NCBI RefSeq assembly: GCF_000013745.1
Contig: NC_007925.1
Location: 372,001-436,000 of the forward strand
Source of the DNA: Rhodopseudomonas_A palustris_F
GTDB lineage: Bacteria > Pseudomonadota > Alphaproteobacteria > Rhizobiales > Xanthobacteraceae
DNA length: 64,000 bases
Direction of reading: 5' to 3'
How positions within the stretch are numbered: the stretch's first letter is position 1; each line of letters opens with the position of its first letter. Shown in pieces: positions 42,057 through 51,701 of this stretch. The notes under the pieces are model-generated. The model was given only the letters and a program-made list of their open reading frames with translations. It made no database searches and had not been told where the DNA came from. The position numbers and the translations under genes were made by a program.

Positions 42057-42782
42057 ATGCCCGTCAAGCCAGACAGAGCCATGATCCTCGCCGCCGGGCT
42101 CGGCCTGCGAATGCGGCCGATCACCGACACCATCCCCAAGCCGCTGGTCAGCGTCGCCGGCAAGCCGTTGCTCGACCACGTGCTCGATCGCCTCGCCGAA
42201 GCCGGCGTCGCCGAGGCCGTGGTCAATGTGCATTACCTGCCCGACCAGATCATCGACCATGTCGCCGGCCGCAAACAGCCGCGGGTGGTGATATCCGACG
42301 AGCGCGACGCGGTGCTCGGCACCGGCGGCGCCGTGGTCAAGGCGCTGCCGCTGCTCGGCTCCGCGCCGTTCTATCACCTCAACGCCGACACCATGTGGAT
42401 CGACGGCGCGCAGTCCAATCTGGCGCGGCTCGCCGCGACCTTCGATCCGGAGCGGATGGATATCCTGCTGTTGATGGCGGCGACCGCCAACAGCATCGGC
42501 TACACCGGCAGCGGCGACTATGCGATGGCGCCGGACGGCACTTTGCGCAAGCGCAAGGAGCTCGAAGTGGTGCCGTTCGTCTACGCCGGGGTGGCGATCA
42601 TGTCGCCGCAGCTGTTCGCCGACGCCCCGCGGGGCGAGTTTCCGCTGACCAAAATCTTCGACCGGGCAAGCGAAGAGGGCCGGCTGTTCGGGCTGCGGCT
42701 CGACGGCGTCTGGATGCATGTCGGCACGCCGGACGCGATCCAGACCGCCGAACGTGCCTATCTCGCCAGTAGCGTGGCCTGA
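42057..42782 (+). CDS. murU: Nucleotidyltransferase, probable MurU (N-acetylmuramate-1-phosphate uridylyltransferase)
   Basis: A 241-residue NTP-transferase. The signature LAAGLGLRMRPITDTIPKPL is followed by DHVLDRLAEAGV, a metal Asp in HLNADTMWID and FVYAGVAIMSP. Size and motifs fit MurU, which makes UDP-MurNAc from MurNAc-1-P and so recycles cell-wall sugar. The nearby AmgK-like kinase domain supports it. A mannose-1-phosphate guanylyltransferase role is a less likely alternative. ATG at 42057 chosen. Confidence 0.83.
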   Translation: MPVKPDRAMILAAGLGLRMRPITDTIPKPLVSVAGKPLLDHVLDRLAEAGVAEAVVNVHYLPDQIIDHVAGRKQPRVVISDERDAVLGTGGAVVKALPLLGSAPFYHLNADTMWIDGAQSNLARLAATFDPERMDILLLMAATANSIGYTGSGDYAMAPDGTLRKRKELEVVPFVYAGVAIMSPQLFADAPRGEFPLTKIFDRASEEGRLFGLRLDGVWMHVGTPDAIQTAERAYLASSVA

Positions 42783-42796
42783 CACGTTTCGCGGCG

Positions 42797-42966
42797 CATC
42801 CTTCGAGACGCCCGACTTCGTCCTGCGGACTTCGCCGGGCTCCTCAGGATGACGGCGAAGATGTTGAACCTCTTGTGGAAATCATACAACGGGCCGTCCT
42901 CCTGAGGTGTGCGCCGAAACCGGCGTCACCGAATGCACGGCGCTTCGTGGCGCGCCTCGAAGGATG
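42797..42966. repeat. Family-B half-elements in tail-to-tail order (R then L)
   Basis: An R half (42797-42855, CATCCTTCGAGACG to CCTCAGGATGACGG) is followed, 39 bp later, by an L half (42895-42966, CGTCCTCCTGAGG to CGAAGGATG). The order is opposite to the L-R units of the array. Located between murU and addB. Confidence 0.82.
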
Positions 42967-43073
42967 ACCGCCGCGGGCCATGCAGCCCGGGGCAACGCAG
43001 CCGCCGGCCTGTGGCACTCCCGCCGCGCGTCGGCCCATGGCATGATGCAGCCGCTCCGCGAATCGGGACCTTC

Positions 43074-46000
43074 ATGCGCGTTTTCAATACTCCGGCCTCG
43101 GCGCCGTTCCTGCGTACGCTGATTGCCGCGCTGGTCGAGGGCAGGCTGGTGCCGGGCTTCGAGGCCCGCGCCAATCCTGAGCGGCTCGCCGAAGCCACGC
43201 TATATCTGCCGACGCGGCGCGCCGGGCGGATGGCGCGCGAGATCTTTCTCGACGTGCTGCAGAGCGACGCGGTGCTGCTGCCGCGGATCGTGGCGCTCGG
43301 CGGCATCGACGAGGACGAACTGGCGTTTGCCGACGACGCCGAGCCGTTCGACGGAGTGGCGTCGCTGGAGATTCCGCCGAACCTCGCCGAACTCGACCGC
43401 CGGCTGATCCTGGCGCGACTGGTCGCCGCCTGGGGCAAGGAGCTGGCGCCGCTGGTGGTCGGCGGCCCGGCCTCGGCGCTGGCGTTGGCCGGCGATCTGG
43501 CGCGGCTGATGGACGACATGGTGACCCGCAAGGTCGAGTGGGCCGCACTCGACGGGCTGGTGCCCGATGAACTCGACAATTATTGGCAGCTGACGCTGGG
43601 CTTTCTTAAGATCGCGCGAGAACATTGGCCGGCCTATCTCGCCGCCAACGCGCTGATCGAACCCGCGGCGCGGCGCGACCTGCTGATCGAAGCCGAGGCC
43701 AAGCGGCTCGCCGCGCATCACACCGGTCCGGTGATCGCCGCAGGCTCCACCGGCTCGATGCCGGCGACCGCAAGATTTCTCCGCGCCATCGCCGCCTTGC
43801 CGCAGGGCGCGGTGGTGCTGCCCGGGCTCGACACCCATCTCGACGACGACGCTTGGCGAAAGATCGGCGGCATCCGCGACGCCAACGGCAAGGCTGTTAC
43901 GCCGCCGTCGTCGAATCATCCGCAATACGCGCTGCACGCGCTGCTCGAGACCTTCGGCATCGAACGCCGCGACGTCGCTCCGCTCGGCGCGCCGGCGCCG
44001 CGCGGCCGCGAATTGTTGGCCTCCGAGGCGATGCGGCCGTCCAACGCCACCGCGCAATGGCACCAGCGGCTCGCCGAGCCCGCGGTCGAGCAGAACATCG
44101 CCGCCGGCATGACCGAGCTTGCGGTGATCTCCGCCGACAATCCGGAGCTGGAAGCGCTGGCGATCGCGGTGGCGATGCGGCAGGCTCGCGAACTCAACAA
44201 GTCGGCCGCGCTGGTGACGCCCGACCGTGCGCTGGCGCGGCGGGTGATGGCGGCGCTGGGCCGCTGGAAGCTGCCGTTCGACGATTCCGGCGGCGACGCT
44301 TTGATCGACACCCCGCCGGGGGTTTTCGCACGGCTTTCGGCGCAGGCTGCGACCGCGCAGCTCGAGCCGGCGACCTTGCTGGCGCTGTTGAAACATCCGC
44401 TGCTGCGGCTCGGCCAAGCGCCCGGTTTCTGGCGCGGCGCCATCGAGACGCTGGAGCAGGCGGTGCTGCGCGGCACCCGTCCCGCCGCCGGCAGCGCGGG
44501 CCTGTCCCGCGACTTCGCCCGGTTCCGCGACGAACTCGGCAAGCTGCGTAGGCGCGAGACCTCGATGCTGCACGGCTCCGAGCCGCGCGCGCGGCTCAAC
44601 GACGACGCGCTCGATCGCGCGCAGGCGCTGATCGCGCAACTGCAAACCGCGCTGGCGCCGCTGGAAACGCTTGATCCGAATAGGCCGCTGGATTTTTCCG
44701 ACCTCGCCACCAAGCATCGCGCGGTGGTCGCGGCGCTGTCGCGCGACGACGATGGGTTCGTAGCGGCGTTCGATGGTCCGCAGGGCAACGCCCTGAACAC
44801 CGCGTTCGACGATCTGCCGGCGCCGAGCGGACTCGCGGCGCAACCCGGCGACTACACCGAACTGTTCCAGACCGCGTTTGCCGACCGCGTCGTGCGCCGC
44901 CCGGAAGCCGAGAGCGCTTCGCTGCGGATCTTCGGTCCGCTGGAAGCGCGGCTGACGCAATGCGATCGGGTGATTCTCGGCGGGCTGGTCGAAGGCATCT
45001 GGCCGCCGGCGCCGCGCAGCGATCCCTGGCTGAGCCGGCCGATGCGGCATCAATTGGGTCTCGACCTGCCGGAGCGCCGCATCGGGCTGTCGGCGCACGA
45101 CTTCGCCCAGATGCTCGGCGCCGATGAAGTGATCCTCAGCCACGCCGCCAAGGTGGCCGGCGCACCGGCGGTGGCGTCGCGCTTCCTGCATCGGCTGGAG
45201 GCGGTGGCCGGCGCGGAACGCTGGAAAGCCGCCGAGGCGCGCGGACAAATCTATCTCGATTATGCCCACGCGCTCGACCGCCCCGACAAGGTCGTGCCGA
45301 TCACGCAGCCGATGCCGCGGCCGCCGCGCGACGCCCGGCCGCTGCAATTGTCGGTCACCGCGATCGAGGACTGGCTGCGCGATCCCTACACCATCTACGC
45401 CAAGTTCATTCTCAAGCTGGCGCCGCTCGACCCGGTCGACATGCCGCTGTCGGCGGCGGATCGCGGCTCGGCGATCCATGAGGCGCTCGGCGAATTCACG
45501 CAAGTTTTTGCGCAGGCGCTGCCGGACGATCCGGCCGCCGCGTTGCGCGCCATCGGGCAAAAACATTTCGCGCCGCTGATGGAACGGCCGGAGGCGCGCG
45601 CGCTGTGGTGGCCGCGCTTTCTGCGGATCGCCCATTGGTTCGCCACCTGGGAGACCGAGCGCCGGCTCAACGTCGCCGGCGTCGACGCCGAGACCCGCGG
45701 CACGCTCAGCATTCCGCTCGACGCCACGCGTCGTTTCGTTCTCTCCGCCCGCGCCGACCGCATCGAACGCCGCGCCGACCGCACCTTCGCGATCCTCGAC
45801 TACAAGACCGGCCGCCCACCGACCGGCAAGCAGGTGCGGATGGGGCTGTCGCCGCAACTGACGCTCGAAGCCGCGATCTTGCGCGAAGGCGGCTTCGAAG
45901 GCATCGCCGCGGGCTCTTCGGTGAGTGAACTGGTCTACGTCAAACTCAGCGGCAACAACCCGCCGGGCGAAGAAAAAATCCTCGAACTGAAACGCGACCG

Positions 46001-46202
46001 CGCCGAAGAAGCGCTGTTCCCCGACGACGCCGCGATCGAGGCCCGCGCCAAGCTCGAAGCCTTGATCCGCAAATTCGACGATGCCACGACACCCTACTCC
46101 TCGCTGAATCTGCCGATGTGGGCGAACCGCTACGGCGACTACGACGATCTGGCGCGGATCAAGGAATGGTCGGCGGCCGGCGGGCTCGGAGACGACCAAT
46201 GA
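43074..46202 (+). CDS. addB: AddB, double-strand break repair nuclease subunit
   Basis: A 1042-residue AddB subunit of the AddAB helicase-nuclease that resects double-strand breaks for RecA. The N-terminus (LYLPTRRAGRMARE) and the DxxR-rich middle follow alphaproteobacterial AddB. The C-terminal RecB-like nuclease motif is FAILDYKTGRPPTG. The ATG at 43074 is used; the frame runs upstream through the repeats. The stop overlaps addA (ATGA). Confidence 0.93.
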   Translation: MRVFNTPASAPFLRTLIAALVEGRLVPGFEARANPERLAEATLYLPTRRAGRMAREIFLDVLQSDAVLLPRIVALGGIDEDELAFADDAEPFDGVASLEIPPNLAELDRRLILARLVAAWGKELAPLVVGGPASALALAGDLARLMDDMVTRKVEWAALDGLVPDELDNYWQLTLGFLKIAREHWPAYLAANALIEPAARRDLLIEAEAKRLAAHHTGPVIAAGSTGSMPATARFLRAIAALPQGAVVLPGLDTHLDDDAWRKIGGIRDANGKAVTPPSSNHPQYALHALLETFGIERRDVAPLGAPAPRGRELLASEAMRPSNATAQWHQRLAEPAVEQNIAAGMTELAVISADNPELEALAIAVAMRQARELNKSAALVTPDRALARRVMAALGRWKLPFDDSGGDALIDTPPGVFARLSAQAATAQLEPATLLALLKHPLLRLGQAPGFWRGAIETLEQAVLRGTRPAAGSAGLSRDFARFRDELGKLRRRETSMLHGSEPRARLNDDALDRAQALIAQLQTALAPLETLDPNRPLDFSDLATKHRAVVAALSRDDDGFVAAFDGPQGNALNTAFDDLPAPSGLAAQPGDYTELFQTAFADRVVRRPEAESASLRIFGPLEARLTQCDRVILGGLVEGIWPPAPRSDPWLSRPMRHQLGLDLPERRIGLSAHDFAQMLGADEVILSHAAKVAGAPAVASRFLHRLEAVAGAERWKAAEARGQIYLDYAHALDRPDKVVPITQPMPRPPRDARPLQLSVTAIEDWLRDPYTIYAKFILKLAPLDPVDMPLSAADRGSAIHEALGEFTQVFAQALPDDPAAALRAIGQKHFAPLMERPEARALWWPRFLRIAHWFATWETERRLNVAGVDAETRGTLSIPLDATRRFVLSARADRIERRADRTFAILDYKTGRPPTGKQVRMGLSPQLTLEAAILREGGFEGIAAGSSVSELVYVKLSGNNPPGEEKILELKRDRAEEALFPDDAAIEARAKLEALIRKFDDATTPYSSLNLPMWANRYGDYDDLARIKEWSAAGGLGDDQ

Positions 46203-49200
46203 GTAGTCTGCGCGTGATTCCCCCCGCCGCCACCGAGCGGCAGGTGCAGGCCTCCGATCCCACCGCCTCGGTGTTCGTCTCCGCCAATGCCGGCTCCGGC
46301 AAGACCCACGTGCTGGTGCAGCGGGTGATCCGGCTGCTGCTCGCCGGCGTGCCGCCGGAGAAGATTCTCTGCATCACCTTCACCAAGGCGGCCGCCGCCA
46401 ACATGGCGCAGCGGGTGTTCACCACGCTCGGGCATTGGGTGACGCTGAGCGACGATAGCCTCGACGCCGCGATCCGCGCGGCCGGCATCGCCCAGCCCGA
46501 CTCGAAGCTGCGGATGCGGGCGCGGGAATTGTTCGCCTGCGCGCTGGAGACCCCGGGCGGGCTCAAGGTGCAGACTATCCACGCGCTGTGCACCCGCTTG
46601 CTGCAGCAGTTTCCGTTCGAGGCCAACGTGCCGGCGCGGTTCGCGGTGCTGGATGAGCGCGACCAGACCGAGATGATGGAGCGCGCCAGTCTCTCGGTGC
46701 TGCTGCAGGCGGCGCAAGCGCCGAATAGCGCCGCCGGCAAGGCTTTGACCGTGGCGATGACCAGCGCCGCCGACGTGACGTTTCGCGACGTGGTGCGCGA
46801 CGCCTGCTTCAGCCGCGACAAGTTCATGGCCTGGATCGCGCGCGCCGGCTCCACCGAGGCTGCGATGGCGCAGCTTTCCGCGGCGCTCGGCGTCGCCCCC
46901 GACGACAGCTGCGCCGCGGTCGATCAGGAAATCGTCGACGGGCCGAACCTGCCGCGGGCGCGCTGGGAAAAGGCCGCGTCGATTCTCGAGGGCGGCAGCA
47001 AGACCGACGGCGATCAGGCCGAGCGGCTGCGGCAGGCCGCGACGCTCACCGGCAACGATCAGATCGCGCGCTATCTGCAAATCTTCCTGACCAAGGATTT
47101 CACCCCGCGCAAGACGCTCGCCACCAAGAAGATCACCGACGCGCGGCCCGACCTGGTCGCGGCGATGAAGCGCGAATGCGAGCGGATCGGACCGCTGTTG
47201 GAGCGGCGCCGGGCGCTGGCGCTGCGCGAGCGCACCCAAGCCTTGCTGGTGATCGCCAGCGACGTCGCCGCCGACTACGCCCGGCAGAAGCAGGATCGCG
47301 GGCTGCTCGACTACGACGACCTGATCGACAAGACGCTCGACATGCTGAACCGCATCTCGTCGGGCTGGGTGCACTACAAGCTCGACCGCGGCGTCGACCA
47401 CGTGCTGATCGACGAGGCGCAGGACACCAGCCCGCGGCAATGGGACATCGTCGACCATTTGATCGCCGAATTCACCGCCGGTGTCGGCGCGCGCGACGTC
47501 AAGCGCACCATCTTCGCGGTCGGCGACGAGAAGCAGTCGATCTTCTCGTTCCAGGGCGCCTCGCCGCGCGAATTCGCCCTGCGCCGCAGCGCGCTGCAGA
47601 CCCGCTTCCGCAACGCCGAGCTGAAATTCGATCCGATCAGCTTCAACTACTCGTTCCGCTCGGGCGCCGCGATCCTGCAATCGGTCGACCACGTGTTTCG
47701 CGACCAGGCGATCTATCGCAGCATCCACGCCGACACCACCTACCCGATCCACGAATCGCTGGCCGATGCCGGCCCCAGCCTGATCGATCTGTGGGAGCTG
47801 CAGCAGCCCGACGAACGCCAGGATCTCGAAGGCTGGCGCGCGCCGTTCGACGCGCTGCCGGAGACCAGCCCCGAGGTGAAGCTATCGCAGCGGGTGCAGG
47901 CCGAGATCGCCGAGTTGATCGGCAACGGCACGCTGACCGGGCCGAAAGGCGATCGCCGCGCGTTGCGCTATGGTGACGTGCTGATCCTGGTGCGGCGGCG
48001 CGGCAAGGCGTTCGACGCCATCATCCAGGCCTTGAAGCGCGGCGGCATTCCGGTGGCCGGCGCCGACCGGCTGAAGCTGACCGAGCACATCGCCATCATC
48101 GACCTGATGAATCTCGCCGATGCGCTATTGCTGCCGCAGGACGATCTGGCGCTGGCGGTGGCGCTGAAGAGCCCGTTGTTCGGGCTCGACGACGACGACC
48201 TGTTCAAGCTCGCCTGGCAACGCAAGGGTAGCCTGCGCGACGCCTTGGCGGCGCACGCCGCCGAGGACGGCAAATTCAACACCGCACATCGGCGGCTGCA
48301 AGACTGCGAGAAGCGCGCCCGCGCGGACACCCCGTTCGCGTTCTACGCCTGGCTGCTCGGCGGCGACGGCGGCCGCGCGCGGATCTTGCGCCGGCTCGGC
48401 CATGAGGCCACCGACGCGCTCGACGAATTCCTCGAACTGGCGCTCGGCTATGAGCGCAAGGCGCCGGCCTCGCTGCAGGGCTTCATGGCCTGGCTGCGCG
48501 CCGCCGACACCGAGGTGAAGCGCGACATGGAAATTTCCCGCGACGAAGTCCGGGTGATGACGGTGCATGGCGCCAAGGGGCTGGAGGCGCCGGTGGTGTT
48601 CCTGGTCGACACCACCTCGTCGCCGGCCGACACCCAGCGGCTCAATCTGGTGCATCTGCCGCAGGGCAATGCCGCACTGAGCGGGCCGAGCGTCGCGGTG
48701 TGGGCCGGCAAGAAGGCCGACGATCCGCCGGTGGTGGCGAACGCCCGCGCGGCGATGATCGCCGAGACCGAGGACGAATATCGCAGGCTGCTGTACGTGG
48801 CGATGACGCGCGCCGCCGACCGGCTGATCGTCGGCGGCTGCCAGCCCGGCAACCGCGCCGAGGTACGACCGCTGTCGTGGTACGACCTGATCTGCAAGGG
48901 CCTCGAAGGCTCCGGCCTGGCGATGCAGACCGTGCCGCCGCCGGACGGCGTGGTGAAGCGCTATTGCCGCCAAGAAGATCTTGTCCCCGAACAGGACCAG
49001 GCCGCAGCGCCCCCGCGCGTGGCGGCGCCGGCGCCGCAACCGCTGCCGGCCTGGCTGAACCAACCCGCCGCGCCGACGCCTCTCGCCGAGCGGGTGTTGC
49101 GGCCCTCCGACGATGCCGACAGCCGCCGCAGCCGCGCCGAGGACAGCAGCGCCCCGCGCGCCCAGGCGCGGCAGCGCGGCCAATTGGTGCATCGGCTGCT

Positions 49201-49693
49201 GCAGTCGTTGCCGGAGCTGCCGCGCGAGCGCCGCGCCGCCGCCGCGGCGCGCTATCTGGCGCGCAACGCCAAGGATCCGGTCTGGACCGAGCCGGACCGC
49301 GCCGCGCTGGCCGTTTCGGTGTTGGCGCTGATCGACGATCCGCGGCTCGCCGCCTTGTTCGGCCCCGGCAGCCGCGCCGAAGTGCCGATCGCCGGCCGGC
49401 TGACTCGCCTCGGGGGCGACACGGTGCTGGTGTCGGGCCAGATCGACCGGCTGCTGGTGACGCCGAGCGAGGTGCTGCTGGTGGATTTCAAGACCAATCA
49501 GGCGCCGCCCCGCGCGCTGGCCGAGATCCCTTCGGGATATCTGCGGCAGCTCGCGCTGTATCGCGCGGTGCTCGCCAACCTATACCCCGGCCGGACGCTC
49601 CGGGCCGCCCTGATATGGAGCGAAGTCGCTGAAATCATGGAGATTTCCGACAACGCGCTGGACGCAGGGCTGGCAGCCATCATGTCCGCGTGA
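46199..49693 (+). CDS. addA: AddA, UvrD-like helicase/nuclease subunit
   Basis: A 1164-residue AddA. Walker A NAGSGKT at 30-36 with LCITFTKAAAANMAQRV (motif Ia), LIDEAQDTSPRQW (Walker B), AVGDEKQSIFSFQGA (III), MTVHGAKGLEAPVVF (V) and YVAMTRAADRL (VI) mark a superfamily 1 helicase. The C-terminal nuclease domain shows VLLVDFKTNQAPP. It unwinds and degrades DNA ends with AddB, to which it is translationally coupled. Confidence 0.95.
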   Translation: MSSLRVIPPAATERQVQASDPTASVFVSANAGSGKTHVLVQRVIRLLLAGVPPEKILCITFTKAAAANMAQRVFTTLGHWVTLSDDSLDAAIRAAGIAQPDSKLRMRARELFACALETPGGLKVQTIHALCTRLLQQFPFEANVPARFAVLDERDQTEMMERASLSVLLQAAQAPNSAAGKALTVAMTSAADVTFRDVVRDACFSRDKFMAWIARAGSTEAAMAQLSAALGVAPDDSCAAVDQEIVDGPNLPRARWEKAASILEGGSKTDGDQAERLRQAATLTGNDQIARYLQIFLTKDFTPRKTLATKKITDARPDLVAAMKRECERIGPLLERRRALALRERTQALLVIASDVAADYARQKQDRGLLDYDDLIDKTLDMLNRISSGWVHYKLDRGVDHVLIDEAQDTSPRQWDIVDHLIAEFTAGVGARDVKRTIFAVGDEKQSIFSFQGASPREFALRRSALQTRFRNAELKFDPISFNYSFRSGAAILQSVDHVFRDQAIYRSIHADTTYPIHESLADAGPSLIDLWELQQPDERQDLEGWRAPFDALPETSPEVKLSQRVQAEIAELIGNGTLTGPKGDRRALRYGDVLILVRRRGKAFDAIIQALKRGGIPVAGADRLKLTEHIAIIDLMNLADALLLPQDDLALAVALKSPLFGLDDDDLFKLAWQRKGSLRDALAAHAAEDGKFNTAHRRLQDCEKRARADTPFAFYAWLLGGDGGRARILRRLGHEATDALDEFLELALGYERKAPASLQGFMAWLRAADTEVKRDMEISRDEVRVMTVHGAKGLEAPVVFLVDTTSSPADTQRLNLVHLPQGNAALSGPSVAVWAGKKADDPPVVANARAAMIAETEDEYRRLLYVAMTRAADRLIVGGCQPGNRAEVRPLSWYDLICKGLEGSGLAMQTVPPPDGVVKRYCRQEDLVPEQDQAAAPPRVAAPAPQPLPAWLNQPAAPTPLAERVLRPSDDADSRRSRAEDSSAPRAQARQRGQLVHRLLQSLPELPRERRAAAAARYLARNAKDPVWTEPDRAALAVSVLALIDDPRLAALFGPGSRAEVPIAGRLTRLGGDTVLVSGQIDRLLVTPSEVLLVDFKTNQAPPRALAEIPSGYLRQLALYRAVLANLYPGRTLRAALIWSEVAEIMEISDNALDAGLAAIMSA

Positions 49694-49789
49694 GCGTGCT
49701 TGACCGGGCTTGGACGCGTTCTTACCTTGCAAGACATCTTACCGGCGCGATTCCCGACGCGCCTCTCCAACATTCAAACGAGGTACTCC

Positions 49790-50110
49790 ATGGCCGTTGG
49801 CAAGGTTTCAGACGCCGATTTCGAATCCGAAGTGCTCAATGCAACGGGTCCGGTCGTGGTGGATTTCTGGGCGGAATGGTGCGGTCCCTGCCGCATGATC
49901 GCGCCGGCGCTGGACGAAATTTCCAGCGCGCTCGGCGAGAAGGTCAAGATCGTCAAGCTCAATGTCGACGAGAATCCGCAGACCGCGTCGAAGTACAGCG
50001 TGATGTCGATCCCGACGCTGCTGATCTTCAAGGGCGGCGAGATGGCCTCGCGCCAGGTCGGCGCCGCGCCGAAGCAGAAGCTGCATCAGTGGATCTCCGC
50101 CGCGGTGTGA
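49790..50110 (+). CDS. trxA: Thioredoxin 1
   Basis: A 106-residue thioredoxin with active site WCGPC (Cys31, Cys34), the Asp in VVDFWAEW and the cis-Pro region SIPTLLIF. General cytoplasmic disulfide reductase. The ATG has GAGG upstream. It follows addA by about 96 bp, and a strong terminator follows it. Confidence 0.97.
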   Translation: MAVGKVSDADFESEVLNATGPVVVDFWAEWCGPCRMIAPALDEISSALGEKVKIVKLNVDENPQTASKYSVMSIPTLLIFKGGEMASRQVGAAPKQKLHQWISAAV

Positions 50111-50137
50111 GCCGGCGCTGATTTTGATTGGTTGCGA

Positions 50138-50162
50138 CGGCCCGCCAGAGCGGGCCGTTTTC
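50138..50162 (+). terminator. Rho-independent terminator of trxA
   Basis: 8-bp stem CGGCCCGC/GCGGGCCG with a 4-nt loop, then TTTTC, 27 bp after the trxA stop. Confidence 0.9.
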
Positions 50163-50209
50163 GTTGGGGGCCTTGTTCGGCGACCTCAGGTATCGACTTC
50201 GCGGTCGTC

Positions 50210-50343
50210 GTGCCCCGGACGCGGTGCACTACGCCGCGCTTGCGGCGTGGTGCGCCGCAGAGCCGGGGCCGTTACGACGGCAGCATCTCGAACGGTCCCG
50301 GATCGGCGGCGCGGCGTTTCGTGCCGCACCTTGTCCGGGACAC
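50210..50343. repeat. Family-C palindromic repeat
   Basis: Outer inverted ends GTGCCCCGGACGCGG...and...TTGTCCGGGACAC around an inner inverted pair (CCGGGGCCGTTACG and AACGGTCCCGG). Related copies at 57603-57739 and 61487-61624. It sits between convergent trxA and folC. Confidence 0.8.
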
Positions 50344-50357
50344 AGGATGAGCTGATA

Positions 50358-51701
50358 TCACCTCGGCGGCGTGCCGTTCCGCGCCAGTACCTCGCCGGCG
50401 AGATACAGCGAGCCGGCGATCAGAATCCGCGGCGGCACCTCGTAGGCGAGCCGCCGCAGCGACGCCAGCGCCGCCTCGACGCTGGCCGCGATCTCGACCC
50501 GCAGCCCAAGTTTTCGCGCGGCGTCGGCGAGCATCGCAGGCGCCATCGCGCCCTCGCGGCTCGGGATCGGCACCGCGATGATGTGGCGGGTGAGGCCTGC
50601 GAAATTGCCGAGAAATGCCTCGGCGTCCTTGTTGGCCATCATTCCGGCGATCACCACCAGGGGCCGCGACACCCGCTCCTCAAGGTCGCCGAGCGCCGCC
50701 GCCGCGACCCGGCCGCCATCGGCGTTGTGGCCGCCGTCGAGCCAGAGCTCGCTGCCCTGCGGCGCGGCATCGACCAAAGCGCCCGCCGTCAGCCGCTGCA
50801 TCCGCGCAGGCCATTCGGCGCCGGCGACGCCGGCCTCATAGGCGGCGTGGTCGATCCGCAACGTCGCGATCGCCCGTAGCGTGGCGATCGCCAGCCCGGC
50901 ATTGTCGAACTGGTGCCGGCCGAACAGTTTTGGCGCGGCGAGGTCCAACAACCCGCGATCGTCCTGATAGACCAGCCGGCCGCGCTCGATGCCGACATGC
51001 CAGTGCTGCCCTGCGGCGTGCAGCGGCGCGTGCAGCCGCCGCGCCTCGGCTTCGATCACCGCCATCGCTTGGTCCGGCTGCTCGGCGCAGATCACCGGGC
51101 TGTCGCGCTTGATGATGCCGGCCTTTTCGGCAGCGATCGCCGCCAGTGTCTCTCCGAGAAATTCGGTGTGGTCGATGCCGATCGGCGCGATCACGCTGGC
51201 GAGCGGCCGCTCGATCACATTGGTGGCGTCGAGCCGGCCGCCGAGCCCGACTTCCAGCAGCAACACATCGGCCGGGTGCTGCGCGCACAGCTGCAACGCC
51301 GCCGCGGTTTCGATCTCGAACAGCGTGATGGGCGCCCCGGCATTGAGCCGTTCGCAGTGGCTGAGCACGGCGATCAGTTCGTCGTCGCCGACCAGCACGC
51401 CGCCGCCGACGCGTCCGAGCCGGATGCTCTCATTGGGCCGCACCAGCCAGGGCGAGGTGTAGGCGTGAACGCGCAGGCCCGCGGCTTCCAGAATCGCCCG
51501 CAGATAAGCCAGCGTCGAGCCTTTGCCGTTGGTGCCGGCGACATGGATCACCGGCGGCAGGCTGCGCTCCGGGCGATCCAGCCGCTGCAAGAGCCGCTGC
51601 ATCCGTTCGAGGTCTAGATCGATGCGCTGGGGATGCAGCTTGGCCAGCCGCGCCCGCACCTCGGCCAGCGGCGTCAATGGTGCGGCGCCGCCTTCGCTCA
51701 C
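50358..51701 (-). CDS. folC: Bifunctional folylpolyglutamate synthase/dihydrofolate synthase
   Basis: A 447-residue Mur-ligase-fold enzyme that adds glutamate to dihydropteroate and folate. P-loop HVAGTNGKGSTLAYL, the family block YTSPWLVRPNESIRLG, LLEVGLGGRLDATN and the ATPase His region in GIDHTEFLG. GTG start at 51701 overlaps the accD stop (GTGA). Last gene of the trpF-trpB-trpA-accD-folC series. Confidence 0.95.
   Translation of the reverse strand: MSEGGAAPLTPLAEVRARLAKLHPQRIDLDLERMQRLLQRLDRPERSLPPVIHVAGTNGKGSTLAYLRAILEAAGLRVHAYTSPWLVRPNESIRLGRVGGGVLVGDDELIAVLSHCERLNAGAPITLFEIETAAALQLCAQHPADVLLLEVGLGGRLDATNVIERPLASVIAPIGIDHTEFLGETLAAIAAEKAGIIKRDSPVICAEQPDQAMAVIEAEARRLHAPLHAAGQHWHVGIERGRLVYQDDRGLLDLAAPKLFGRHQFDNAGLAIATLRAIATLRIDHAAYEAGVAGAEWPARMQRLTAGALVDAAPQGSELWLDGGHNADGGRVAAAALGDLEERVSRPLVVIAGMMANKDAEAFLGNFAGLTRHIIAVPIPSREGAMAPAMLADAARKLGLRVEIAASVEAALASLRRLAYEVPPRILIAGSLYLAGEVLARNGTPPR

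Noticed and set aside
43200..46199. 999-codon open frame opposite addB
   Set aside because: Arg/Gln/His-rich antisense shadow of addB without motifs.
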